Notes under the pieces: model-generated
Database searches by the model: none
What the model saw: only the letters and a program-made list of their open reading frames with translations
What the model was told of the DNA's origin: nothing
Made by a program: the position numbers and the translations under genes
Source of the DNA: Nonomuraea sediminis
GTDB lineage: Bacteria > Actinomycetota > Actinomycetes > Streptosporangiales > Streptosporangiaceae
Reading direction: 5' to 3'
DNA length: 64,000 bases
Assembly (NCBI RefSeq): GCF_018531495.1
Contig: NZ_JAHDTI010000004.1
Coordinates: forward strand, 868,001 to 932,000
Shown: positions 1-7,828 of the stretch, piece after piece
Layout: each line of letters begins with the position of its first letter
Numbering within the stretch: position 1 is the stretch's first letter

Positions 1-28
1 GATCGAGGAGGCGGCCCAGCGGACATGA
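1..28 (+). CDS. C-terminal tail of an upstream gene (partial)
   Basis: An open frame enters from the left edge and reads IEEAAQRT before a TGA at 26-28. That TGA overlaps the next ATG (25-27) in an ATGA junction, the spacing used by most genes that follow. It is therefore probably the last codons of another gene of the same operon. Too little is left to name a product. Confidence 0.45.
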
Positions 29-492
29 CCTGGCTGCTCCTCCCCCTGGCGCTGGCGAGCGGCGGGCTCGCCGCCGGTGGACTGATGATCGCCTCGCTGG
101 GTGGCGCCCCGCTGCTCGAGCGGCTGCCGCGGGACGAGTACATCCCGGTGCACCAGTTCCTGGTGACCCGGTTCGATCCGTTCATGCCGATCTGCATGAT
201 CACCGCGACCGCGTGTGATCTGGCGCTCATGTTCATGGTCCCAGGCGCGGTCAGGATCCCGCTGCTCGTGGCGCTGGCCACGCTGCTCGGAGCGATCTAC
301 GTGTCGCTCGTGAAGAACGTCCCCATCAACCGATGGGTGGCAGGCCTGGATCTGGAGGACCTGCCGGAGGACTGGGAGTCGGTGGACCCAAGGGTCCGCT
401 GGCGCAACTGGAACCTGCTGCGCACCGCGTTCGCCGTGGCCGCGCTGGCCGGCAACGCCGTGGCAGCCTCGCTCGTGCTCGGAGGAGTCTGA
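25..492 (+). CDS. Anthrone-oxygenase-like membrane protein (DUF1772)
   Basis: The 155-residue protein has four hydrophobic segments (about residues 4-25, 50-70, 72-92 and 130-152). It carries the NVPIN motif followed by an acidic and Trp-rich stretch (LPEDWESVDPRVRWRNWN) typical of DUF1772/anthrone oxygenase-like proteins. Relatives in aromatic polyketide clusters are cofactor-less oxygenases that turn an anthrone ring into a quinone, or are clustered proteins of unknown role. The ATG overlaps the preceding stop and the TGA overlaps the next ATG, so it lies inside a polycistronic unit. Family assignment is fairly secure; the exact substrate cannot be read from the sequence. Confidence 0.75.
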   Translation: MTWLLLPLALASGGLAAGGLMIASLGGAPLLERLPRDEYIPVHQFLVTRFDPFMPICMITATACDLALMFMVPGAVRIPLLVALATLLGAIYVSLVKNVPINRWVAGLDLEDLPEDWESVDPRVRWRNWNLLRTAFAVAALAGNAVAASLVLGGV

Positions 493-1226
493 TGGACCTG
501 AATGGAAAAACAGCCCTGGTCACCGGGGGGACAAGGGGGATCGGCCGGGCCATCGTGCTGGCCTTGGCCCGAGCCGGCGCGAACGTCGTGACCTGCTCGT
601 TGTCGGGTGGAGAGGGCGCGATCGACCTCTCGCGGGAGTTGAAGGAGTTGCCGGGAGAGCACCGCGTCATCCGGGCCGACGTCCGTCACGCCGACGAGGT
701 CGCCTCGCTGGTCGAGGAGTGCCGGGCGGGTCTGGACGTCGTCGTGCACAACGCAGGCGTGATCAGCCACCTGCCGGTCGAGGGCATCGAGCCCGACGAG
801 TGGCACCGCATCGTGGACACCCACCTCACCGGGGCCTACCAGCTCGTCCGGGCGACGCTGCCGTTGCTGGGCGAGGGCTCGTCCATCATCGGGATCGGCT
901 CACGCGTGGCCGCGGTGGGCCTGCCCCAGCGGACCTCCTACACGGCGGCGAAGCTGGGCATGGTCGGGTTCTTCCGGTCGCTGGCCAAGGAGCTCGGCCC
1001 GCGCGGCATCCGGGTCAACATCGTGGAACCCGGGGTGATCGAGACGGAGGCCGCCAACAGCCTGAGCCGGGAGCAGTACGACGCGCTCCAGGCCCGCTAC
1101 CGGCAGCTGACCTCGCTCGGCCGCCTGGGCACCCCCGACGAGGTCGCCGACGTCGTGCTCTTCCTCGCCGGTTCCCAGTCCCGTTACGTCACCGGCAGCG
1201 TCATCCGTGTTGATGGGGGAATCTGA
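492..1226 (+). CDS. SDR-family polyketide ketoreductase
   Basis: A 244-residue short-chain dehydrogenase/reductase. The N-terminal TGGTRGIG is the NAD(P)-binding glycine motif, HNAG near residue 86 is the NNAG-type motif, and the catalytic Ser is followed by YTAAK (YxxxK). It ends in the VDGGI typical of the family. In aromatic polyketide pathways such enzymes reduce a specific keto group of the nascent chain (BenL/PdmG-like reductases of pentangular polyphenols are the comparison I have in mind). The start overlaps the previous stop (TGATG) and the next ATG follows directly. It is clearly paralogous to the reverse-strand SDR at 10541-11275, so the pathway probably has two ketoreductions or one duplicated gene. 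Confidence 0.85.
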   Translation: MDLNGKTALVTGGTRGIGRAIVLALARAGANVVTCSLSGGEGAIDLSRELKELPGEHRVIRADVRHADEVASLVEECRAGLDVVVHNAGVISHLPVEGIEPDEWHRIVDTHLTGAYQLVRATLPLLGEGSSIIGIGSRVAAVGLPQRTSYTAAKLGMVGFFRSLAKELGPRGIRVNIVEPGVIETEAANSLSREQYDALQARYRQLTSLGRLGTPDEVADVVLFLAGSQSRYVTGSVIRVDGGI

Positions 1227-1535
1227 ATGACTTTCCGCGTGCTGCTCCGCTTCGAGATCAACCCTGGCATGGAGAAGGGGTTCGAGGACACCTGGCTGTC
1301 GATCGGTTCCGTCATCACCGGCGATCCGGGCAACCTCGGGCAATGGCTCATGCGTGACGCCGAGGAGCAGAGCGTCTACTACGTCATGAGCGACTGGCTC
1401 GACGAGAAGCACTTCCGCGAGTTCGAGCACAGCGCCGCGCACGTCGAGCACCGCACCAAGCTGCATCCCTACCGCAGGGGCGGCTCGATGCAGACCATGC
1501 TGGTCGTCCACGAGCTGCGGGGAGCCGCGGCGTGA
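1227..1535 (+). CDS. Antibiotic biosynthesis monooxygenase (ABM) domain protein
   Basis: The 102-residue protein has the ferredoxin-like ABM fold pattern: a short strand (FRVLLRFEINPG), a helix, then VYYVMSDWLDEKHFREFEHSAAH, the usual signature of small cofactor-free monooxygenases that oxidise polyketide anthrones and naphthacenes. The ATG follows the preceding stop directly and the 3' end overlaps the next gene (GTGA). Two adjacent ABM genes are common in pentangular polyphenol clusters, where they act as ring oxygenases. The precise carbon oxidised cannot be inferred. Confidence 0.8.
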   Translation: MTFRVLLRFEINPGMEKGFEDTWLSIGSVITGDPGNLGQWLMRDAEEQSVYYVMSDWLDEKHFREFEHSAAHVEHRTKLHPYRRGGSMQTMLVVHELRGAAA

Positions 1536-1825
1536 AAGGCCGGGCACGTGTCATGGTCTGGTACCTGGCACCCGCCGACGATCCCGGGATCGTCGAGCGA
1601 GCCTACGAGCGGATCAGCGGGGATCTCGCGGGAACCCCAGGCCTGATCGGCAACGAACTCCTCAAACGGGCCGACGATCCCAGACGCGTGATGGTGATGA
1701 GCGAATGGGAGGACCTGGCCAGCTTCGAGGAGTGGGAGTCGGGTGCCGAGCACCGGTCCACGACGTCCCCGCTGCGTCCCTTCGTTGATCGGTACGAAAT
1801 CTATGAAGTGGTATCAGCCTTCTGA
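1532..1825 (+). CDS. Second ABM-domain monooxygenase
   Basis: A 97-residue protein with the same architecture as its upstream neighbour (VMVWYLAPADDPGIVERAYE, then VMVMSEWEDLASFEEWES and an HR segment). It starts at a GTG overlapping the previous TGA. The two ABM proteins differ enough to suggest ancient duplication or separate recruitment, possibly acting as a pair or at different ring positions. It overlaps the small ORF that begins at 1803. Confidence 0.8.
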   Translation: MKGRARVMVWYLAPADDPGIVERAYERISGDLAGTPGLIGNELLKRADDPRRVMVMSEWEDLASFEEWESGAEHRSTTSPLRPFVDRYEIYEVVSAF

Positions 1826-1946
1826 TCCCGAGGAACCGGGCCCCTTGTGGAAGTTCCTGAACACGCTCGCGATGACCGGCATCTGCTGGTTCGCCGTCCC
1901 GCCCCCGCCTCCTCCCGAAACGTGGGAGGAGGACCCGTGGCAGTGA
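1803..1946 (+). CDS. Small Trp/Pro-rich ORF, 47 residues, unknown function
   Basis: ATG at 1803 in another frame, overlapping the ABM gene end by 23 bp and the start of the carboxylase gene by about 10 bp. The peptide begins MKWYQPSDPEEPGPLWKFL, continues with a short hydrophobic stretch (TGICWFAV), then six prolines and ETWEEDPWQ. It fills what would otherwise be a 110-bp gap in a tightly packed operon. There is no clear ribosome-binding site, so translation would depend on coupling. I do not recognise a family. Confidence 0.4.
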   Translation: MKWYQPSDPEEPGPLWKFLNTLAMTGICWFAVPPPPPPETWEEDPWQ

Positions 1947-3580
1947 CGACCTGGATGGCCTGCGACGGTTGCGGATCTCTGGTGTACGGCAAGCGGTTCG
2001 CCAGGGAGCTGAACGTGTGCCCGGAGTGCGGGCACCACAGCCGCCTCGGCGCGCCGGAGCGGCTGGCGCAGCTCCTGGACGCCGGGTCGGCCGAACTGCT
2101 GCCGGTCGCGCCCACGCTGGTGGATCCTCTCGAGTTCGTCGACGATCGCCCCTACACCGAGCGGCTCGCCCAGGCGCGCGAACGGACCGGGCTGGAGGAC
2201 GCCGTGCTCTGCGCCCGCGGCAGGATCCTGGGCGTCGACGTGGTGGTGGCCGCGATGGACTTCCGCTTCCTCGGCGGCAGCATGGGAGTGGCGGTCGGTG
2301 AGGCCATCACCGGCGCCGCCGACGCCGCGGCCCGTGACCGCGTCCCGCTGATCCTGGTGACGGCGTCGGGCGGGGCACGCATGCAGGAGGGCATCTGGTC
2401 GCTGCTGCAGATGGCCAAGACCAGCCAGGCGCTCGCGGAACTCGATGCCCTGGGCGTGCCGACGATCTCCGTCATCACCGACCCGACCTACGCCGGGGTG
2501 GCCGCCTCCTTCGCGACCCTCACCGATGTGATCATCGCGGAGCCCGGTGCGCGGATGGGTTTCACCGGGCCAAGGGTGATCATGGAGACCATCGGTGAGC
2601 GGCTCCCCGAGGGCTTCCAGACCGCGGAAACGCTGCTGCGATGCGGCCTGATCGACGCCATCAGGCCGCGCGGCGAGCTGCGCGTCACGCTGGCCGGGTT
2701 ACTCAACCAGCGCCGCTCTGTCCCCGCCGCCTGGAGCGCCGGCGCGCTCATCCGCCGCATCGAGGAGCTTCCGGCCCGCGACGCGTGGCAGGTGGTACGG
2801 CAGGCGCGCGACCCCGGCCGGCCGACCGCGCTGGACTACATCGCGCAGATCGTCGACGGGTTCTGCGAGCTGCGCGGTGACCGGGCCACGGGCGACTGCC
2901 CGGCGATCCTGGGCGGCGTCGGACGCCTCGAAGGCCGGCCCATCATGATCATCGCCCATCAGAAGGGGCACACGACCGCCGAGCTGATCGCCCGCGACTA
3001 CGGCATGGCCGGTCCCGACGGCTACCGCAAGGCGGCGAGGCTCATGCGCCTGGCCGAGAAGTGGCGGCTGCCGGTGATCACCTTGATCGATACGCCGGGC
3101 GCCCATCCCGGGGTGGCCGCGGAGGAGGGCGGGCAGGCCATCGCCATCGCCGAGAGCGTGCGGCTGATGTCGCAGCTGCGTACCCCCACGGTCGCGGTCG
3201 TCACGGGCGAGGGCGGCAGCGGCGGAGCGCTCGCCCTGGCCATGGCCGACCGCGTGCTGTGCCTGGCCGGCGCGGTGTACTCCGTGATCAGCCCCGAGGG
3301 GTGCGCGGCCATCCTGTGGCGGGACCGCGCGCACGCTCCCCGCGCCGCGGCGGCGCTGCGCGTGGACGCGCGGGAACTGCTGCGCATGCGCGTCGTGGAC
3401 GGCGTGATCCCCGAGCCGGCCGGGGGCGCGCACAGCGATCCCCTGCTGGCGGCGGAACTGCTGCGGCACGGCCTGCGTGCGGCCTTCGCGGAAGTGGCCG
3501 ACGTGCCCATCGACGAACTGCTGGCCGCCCGTCGGCAGCGCTACAGCGAGATCGGCAGGGATAACCATGTCAGAGCCTGA
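1937..3580 (+). CDS. Fused acetyl-CoA carboxylase carboxyltransferase (AccD-AccA)
   Basis: A 547-residue fusion. Residues 1-270 are AccD-like with a zinc ribbon near the start (CDGCG followed by CPECG) and an oxyanion glycine run (ASGGARMQEG). Residues 290-547 are AccA-like with LIDTPGAHPGVAAEE and a second Gly-rich run (GEGGSGGALALAMAD). It transfers carboxyl from biotin to acetyl-CoA to give malonyl-CoA. GTG 1937 is preferred because GGAGGA sits a few bases upstream; GTG 1943 is possible. With the next two genes it forms a full carboxylase inside the biosynthetic operon, implying a dedicated malonyl-CoA supply. The 3' end overlaps the BCCP gene by 14 bp. Confidence 0.9.
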   Translation: MAVTTWMACDGCGSLVYGKRFARELNVCPECGHHSRLGAPERLAQLLDAGSAELLPVAPTLVDPLEFVDDRPYTERLAQARERTGLEDAVLCARGRILGVDVVVAAMDFRFLGGSMGVAVGEAITGAADAAARDRVPLILVTASGGARMQEGIWSLLQMAKTSQALAELDALGVPTISVITDPTYAGVAASFATLTDVIIAEPGARMGFTGPRVIMETIGERLPEGFQTAETLLRCGLIDAIRPRGELRVTLAGLLNQRRSVPAAWSAGALIRRIEELPARDAWQVVRQARDPGRPTALDYIAQIVDGFCELRGDRATGDCPAILGGVGRLEGRPIMIIAHQKGHTTAELIARDYGMAGPDGYRKAARLMRLAEKWRLPVITLIDTPGAHPGVAAEEGGQAIAIAESVRLMSQLRTPTVAVVTGEGGSGGALALAMADRVLCLAGAVYSVISPEGCAAILWRDRAHAPRAAAALRVDARELLRMRVVDGVIPEPAGGAHSDPLLAAELLRHGLRAAFAEVADVPIDELLAARRQRYSEIGRDNHVRA

Positions 3581-4001
3581 ATCGGAGATCGTCGACGGAG
3601 TCGTCAAGGGCGCCGAGCGGCTGATGCGCGCCTCCGACCGGCCGCTGCGACGGGTCGTGGTGCGCTCGGGAGAGGCCAGCGTCGAACTGGAATGGCCGTC
3701 CGCGGCCCAGGCCGCCGATGAGGCGGAACCGGCGGACGCCGTATCTGATCCGTCGCGCGCGTTCGTGCGCGCGCCCATGGTCGGGACGTTCTACCGCGCT
3801 CCGGAACCGGGTGCCGACCCCTTCGTCCGTTCCGGCGATCTGGTGGAGCTCGGTAGCCAGATCGGGATCCTCGAGGCGATGAAGATCATGAACCCGATCG
3901 AGGCGGACGTCGCGGGGCGCGTGAGCGAGGTCCTCGTCCCCGACGGCACGCAGGTCGAGTACGACCAGCCGCTCGTCGCCATCGAGCCCGCCAGCATCTG
4001 A
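3567..4001 (+). CDS. accB: Biotin carboxyl carrier protein of acetyl-CoA carboxylase
   Basis: A 144-residue carrier protein. The C-terminal lipoyl/biotinyl domain begins at RAPMVGTFYRAPEPGA and contains the biotinylation motif EAMKIMN, with Lys as the attachment site. A short helical N-terminal segment and an Ala/Glu linker precede it, as in other AccB proteins. It starts inside the end of the carboxyltransferase gene and is followed by biotin carboxylase after 9 bp. Function follows directly from the motif. Confidence 0.92.
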   Translation: MSEPESEIVDGVVKGAERLMRASDRPLRRVVVRSGEASVELEWPSAAQAADEAEPADAVSDPSRAFVRAPMVGTFYRAPEPGADPFVRSGDLVELGSQIGILEAMKIMNPIEADVAGRVSEVLVPDGTQVEYDQPLVAIEPASI

Positions 4002-4010
4002 GGAGCCAGC

Positions 4011-5360
4011 ATGCTCGACACCGTGCTCATCGCCAACCGGGGGGAGATCGCCCTCCGCATCGCCCGCACGTGCCGTGAGATGGGCATCAGAACAGTGGCG
4101 GTCTGCTCCACGGCCGACCTGGACTCGGCGGTCGCCCGTCTCGCGGACGACGTCGTGTGCATCGGCCCGCCCCCGGCCAGGAAGAGCTATCTCAGCATCC
4201 CCGCGATCATCGAGGCGGCCCGCCGCAGCGGAGCACAGGCCGTCCATCCCGGATACGGCTTCCTGTCGGAGAATCCCGACTTCGCCGAGGTGTGCGCGGA
4301 GGAAGGGCTGCGCTTCATCGGCCCGCCGCCGGACCTCATGGCACGTCTGGGCGACAAGGCACAGGCCAGGGCCATGATGGCCGCCGCCGGACTGCCCGTG
4401 TTGCCTGGCGGCGACCATCCTCCCGAGGACGCGGCCGAGGCCAAGGAGGCGGCGGACGCGATCGGGTACCCGGTGATACTCAAGGCCGTCGCGGGCGGTG
4501 GGGGCCGGGGCATGCGGGTGGTGCGCGATCCGCGCGACCTCGTCCGTGCCTTCCACGAGACGCGCGCCGGCGCGCGGGCCGTCTTCGGCGACGGACGGCT
4601 CTACCTGGAGCGCTACATCGAGTCCGCGCGCCACGTGGAGGTCCAGGTGCTGTTGGACAGCCACGGCGGCGGCATCCATCTCGGTGAGCGTGACTGCTCG
4701 GTGCAGCGGCGCCACCAGAAGCTCGTGGAGGAGACGCCCGCTCCGGGGCTGGACCCCTCCCTCACCGCGCACATGTGCGAGGCCGCGGTCAAGGCCGCGA
4801 TGGCCGTCGGCTTCACCGGTGCGGGGACCTTCGAGTTCCTGGTGGAGGACAGCGACTTCTACTTCATGGAGGTCAACTGCCGCATCCAGGTGGAGCACCC
4901 GGTGACGGAGGCCGTCACAGGCCTTGACCTCGTCCGCGAGCAGATCCGCGTGGCCGCGGGGTTGCCCCTGGACATCACGCAGGACGGTGTCGTCCCTGTC
5001 GGCCACGCCATCGAGTGCCGGGTGAACACCGAGGCGCCCGAGCGCGGGTTCATCCCGACCGCCGGCACCTTGACCGACTTCCGCCCGCCCGGCGGGCCGT
5101 TCACCCGCGTGGACACGCACGGCTTCACCGGGATGACGATCACGCCGGACTACGACTCGCTCCTGGCCAAGGTCATCACCTGGGGCGGGGACCGCGAGAC
5201 CGCGATCGCGCGCATGGACCGGGCGTTGAGCGAGTTCGTGGTGGCGGGACGCGGCATCGGGACCACCATCGGACTGCTGCGGGAGGTGCTGCGGGCACCG
5301 GAGTTCCGTGCGGCCGAGCACGACACGATGCTGCTCTCCAGGATGCTGGGGGCCCCATGA
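4011..5360 (+). CDS. accC: Biotin carboxylase subunit of acetyl-CoA carboxylase
   Basis: A 449-residue ATP-grasp enzyme of normal AccC length. It opens with VLIANRGEIALRI, has the ATP-binding Gly-rich loop GGGGRGMR, the EKxxE-like MEVNCRIQVEHPVTE segment and the bicarbonate/biotin site around RDCSVQRRHQK. It carboxylates the biotin on the upstream BCCP. A GGAGCC stretch precedes the ATG and the TGA overlaps the next ATG (ATGA). It completes the pathway-specific carboxylase together with the fused AccD-AccA. Confidence 0.93.
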   Translation: MLDTVLIANRGEIALRIARTCREMGIRTVAVCSTADLDSAVARLADDVVCIGPPPARKSYLSIPAIIEAARRSGAQAVHPGYGFLSENPDFAEVCAEEGLRFIGPPPDLMARLGDKAQARAMMAAAGLPVLPGGDHPPEDAAEAKEAADAIGYPVILKAVAGGGGRGMRVVRDPRDLVRAFHETRAGARAVFGDGRLYLERYIESARHVEVQVLLDSHGGGIHLGERDCSVQRRHQKLVEETPAPGLDPSLTAHMCEAAVKAAMAVGFTGAGTFEFLVEDSDFYFMEVNCRIQVEHPVTEAVTGLDLVREQIRVAAGLPLDITQDGVVPVGHAIECRVNTEAPERGFIPTAGTLTDFRPPGGPFTRVDTHGFTGMTITPDYDSLLAKVITWGGDRETAIARMDRALSEFVVAGRGIGTTIGLLREVLRAPEFRAAEHDTMLLSRMLGAP

Positions 5361-6373
5361 CCGAGCTGTTCGTGGCCGGGACCGGGCGGTGGCTGCCACC
5401 GCGGGTGAGCCTGGAGCAGGCGGTGGCCGAGGGTCTGGTGGAGCGCCGGGCGGTATGGCGCGACGGCATCGTCTCGGTCTGCGTCTCGGCGGACGAGGCA
5501 GGGCCCGAGATGGCCGTGCACGCGGCACGCTCGGCCCTGCGCGCCGCCGGCACCCGGCCGGAGGAGATCGACCTGGTCCTGCACGCCTGCATCTACCACC
5601 AGGGGCACGACCTGTGGGCCCCGGCCTCCCACGTCCAGCACGCCGTCGGCGCGGGACACGGCCCGGCGGTCGAGATACGCCAGCTGTCCAACGGCGGGAT
5701 GGCCGCCCTCGAGCTGGCGGCCGGGTACCTGGCAGCCAACCGGGCCCGGCGGCACGCACTGATCACCACGGGAGACCGCTTCGCGCTGCCCGGCATGGAC
5801 CGGTGGCGCAGCGACCCGGGAACCGTCCTCGCCGACGGCGGCACCGCGCTGGTCCTTTCCACGGTCGACGGGTACGCCCGTGTACGCGCGCTGGTGACCG
5901 TGTCCGACGCCTCGATGGAGGGCCTGCAGCGGGGCGCCGATCCGTTCGGCGTGACCCCGCTGGACGCGCGCCGTCCGATCGACGTCGAGCCCGCTCACCG
6001 GCACTTCATGGCCTCGGCGGGTCTGGACGCGATCCTGGACCGGCTGGACGCGGGCGGGCGTGAGGTGGTCAAGCGCGTCACGTCGGAGGCCCGAACCGAG
6101 CTGGAGGAGATCGCCTGGTTCGTCCTGCCCAATCTCGGGCTGCCCCGGCTGAAGGAGTACTTCCTCGACAAGTTCGACATCCCCCTCGACCGCACGCTGT
6201 GGTCATGGGGCCGTGAGATCGGCCATCTGGGAGCCGGTGACCAGATCGCCGGGCTCGACGAGCTGATCGTCTCCGGGCGCCTGCGCCCGGGGCAGCTGTG
6301 CCTGCTGGCCGGGGTCGGCGCGGGCTTCACGTGGTCGTGCGCGGTTGTCGAGATGCTCAGGGAGGCGTCATGA
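5357..6373 (+). CDS. KAS III-like acyltransferase with Ser instead of Cys nucleophile
   Basis: A 338-residue thiolase-fold protein of FabH length. The usual catalytic Cys (about position 112 in FabH) falls at Ser111 in the segment IRQLSNGGMAAL. The FabH His aligns with Pro258 (FVLPNLG), and the Asn position falls in GREIGHLGAG, where His290 is the nearest candidate. Divergent KAS III proteins with Ser nucleophiles are known as starter-unit acyltransferases or priming factors (DpsC of daunorubicin is the classic Ser example). The likely role is choosing or transferring the polyketide starter, not standard condensation. ATGA overlaps join it to genes on both sides. Confidence 0.8.
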   Translation: MTELFVAGTGRWLPPRVSLEQAVAEGLVERRAVWRDGIVSVCVSADEAGPEMAVHAARSALRAAGTRPEEIDLVLHACIYHQGHDLWAPASHVQHAVGAGHGPAVEIRQLSNGGMAALELAAGYLAANRARRHALITTGDRFALPGMDRWRSDPGTVLADGGTALVLSTVDGYARVRALVTVSDASMEGLQRGADPFGVTPLDARRPIDVEPAHRHFMASAGLDAILDRLDAGGREVVKRVTSEARTELEEIAWFVLPNLGLPRLKEYFLDKFDIPLDRTLWSWGREIGHLGAGDQIAGLDELIVSGRLRPGQLCLLAGVGAGFTWSCAVVEMLREAS

Positions 6374-7803
6374 CGGCTTGGCCGCGATGGTTCGGGACGC
6401 TGTTCGTCGTCGACATCTGGGAGCGCTTCAGCTTCTACGGCATGCTGGCCATCCTCTACCTCTACCTGGTGGCCCCACACTCGCGCGGCGGCCTGGAAAT
6501 GGCACCCCACACGGCGTCGGCGCTCTTCGGGATCTACATGGCGCTGCTGTTCATGGCGGCGCTCCCCGGCGGCTGGATGGCGGACCGGGTGCTCGGGGCA
6601 CGCCGTGCCGTCCTGTACGGCGGCGCCCTGATCGCGGCGGGGCACCTGTGCCTGGCCGTCCCGGTGGAGCCGGCGCTCTACCCGGGTCTCGCGCTGATCG
6701 TCGCGGGCACCGGGCTGGTCAAGCCCAGCATGGCAGCGATGATCGGCGAGATGTACCCGGGGCAGCCGGAGCGGCGCGAGGCCGTCTTCTCCGTTTTCTA
6801 CATGAGCATCCAGATCAGCGCGCTGTTCGCGCCGCTGATCACGGGCCTGGCCGCCGAGCGGGTGAACTGGCATCTCGGTTTCGGCCTCGCGGCCGCCGGC
6901 ATGCTCGCGGGGCTCGTGCACTACGTGGTCGGCCTGCGGAACTTCGGCGATCTCGGCGTCCACGCCGCCAGCCCGGCCACCGCCGAGGAGCGGCGGCGGG
7001 TGCTGCGCGGGGCGGCGCTGTGGGGCGGCATCCCGGCGTCGCTGGTCGCGGTGGGGCTCGCCGCGGGGGTGCTCACGGTGGACCGGGTGCTGATGCTGAT
7101 CGGCCTGGTGCTGCTGGTGTCGCCGATCCTCTACTACCGCCGCCTGCGCTGCGGCCCCGCCGGTGGCCCGCGGCTGCGGGCGTTCGTCTGGATGCTGGTC
7201 GCCTCGGCCGTCTTCTGGCTGCTCTACGCGCAGGGGCCCGCCCTGATGAACCTCTTCGCCCGCGACGCCGTGGACAGGACCCTCGGCGGCTTCGAGATTC
7301 CGGCGAGCTGGTTCCAGTCCGCGCAACCGCTCTTCCTGCTGCTGCTCGCCCCCGTCTTCGCGATGCTGTGGACGCGGCTGGGCGCGCGCGTGGGCCCGCC
7401 GCCGAAGTTCGTCGCCGGGCTGCTGGCCGGCGGGATCTGCTTCGTGGTCATGGCCCTGGCCGCCACGCAGGCCGAGCATGCGCTCGTCTCACCGCTGTGG
7501 CTGCTCACGGTGTACCTGCTGCTGGTGTGCGGCGAGCTCGTGGTGGGCCCGGTGGGACTCAGCCTCGCGGCGGAGGTGGCCCCGCCCGGACACACCAGCC
7601 GGGTGCTCGGGCTGTTCTGGATGTTCGCCGCCATCGGGGCGGCCGTCGGCGGGCGGCTGGCCGAGCTCACCACCGTGATTCCGCTCCCGCTCTACTACCT
7701 CCTGCTCGGGGTGGTGGGAACCGTGGCGGCGGTGGGGCTGGCCGCGGGCGCGGGATCGCTCGGACGGCGCCTGCGCCCGGCGCCGGTCAGCGAGAAGACC
7801 TGA
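6370..7803 (+). CDS. POT/PTR2-family proton-coupled transporter
   Basis: A 477-residue membrane protein with about 12-14 hydrophobic segments. It has the PTR2 signature IWERFSFYGMLAIL near the N-terminus, a second motif GTGLVKPSMAAMIGEMYP and FSVFYMSIQISALFAP. The family normally imports di- and tripeptides with protons, but some members move other small molecules. Its place in the biosynthetic operon, coupled by ATGA to the KAS III-like gene, suggests it moves the product, an intermediate or an amino-acid/peptide precursor; direction cannot be decided here. A 25-bp gap separates it from the amide-ligase gene. Confidence 0.85.
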   Translation: MTAWPRWFGTLFVVDIWERFSFYGMLAILYLYLVAPHSRGGLEMAPHTASALFGIYMALLFMAALPGGWMADRVLGARRAVLYGGALIAAGHLCLAVPVEPALYPGLALIVAGTGLVKPSMAAMIGEMYPGQPERREAVFSVFYMSIQISALFAPLITGLAAERVNWHLGFGLAAAGMLAGLVHYVVGLRNFGDLGVHAASPATAEERRRVLRGAALWGGIPASLVAVGLAAGVLTVDRVLMLIGLVLLVSPILYYRRLRCGPAGGPRLRAFVWMLVASAVFWLLYAQGPALMNLFARDAVDRTLGGFEIPASWFQSAQPLFLLLLAPVFAMLWTRLGARVGPPPKFVAGLLAGGICFVVMALAATQAEHALVSPLWLLTVYLLLVCGELVVGPVGLSLAAEVAPPGHTSRVLGLFWMFAAIGAAVGGRLAELTTVIPLPLYYLLLGVVGTVAAVGLAAGAGSLGRRLRPAPVSEKT

Positions 7804-7828
7804 TCACCTGAGGGAATTGGAGATCGTC

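Noticed and set aside
3570..5759. 729-codon reverse-strand open frame
   Set aside because: Antisense shadow of the BCCP, biotin carboxylase and KAS III-like genes; Arg/Pro-rich without motifs.
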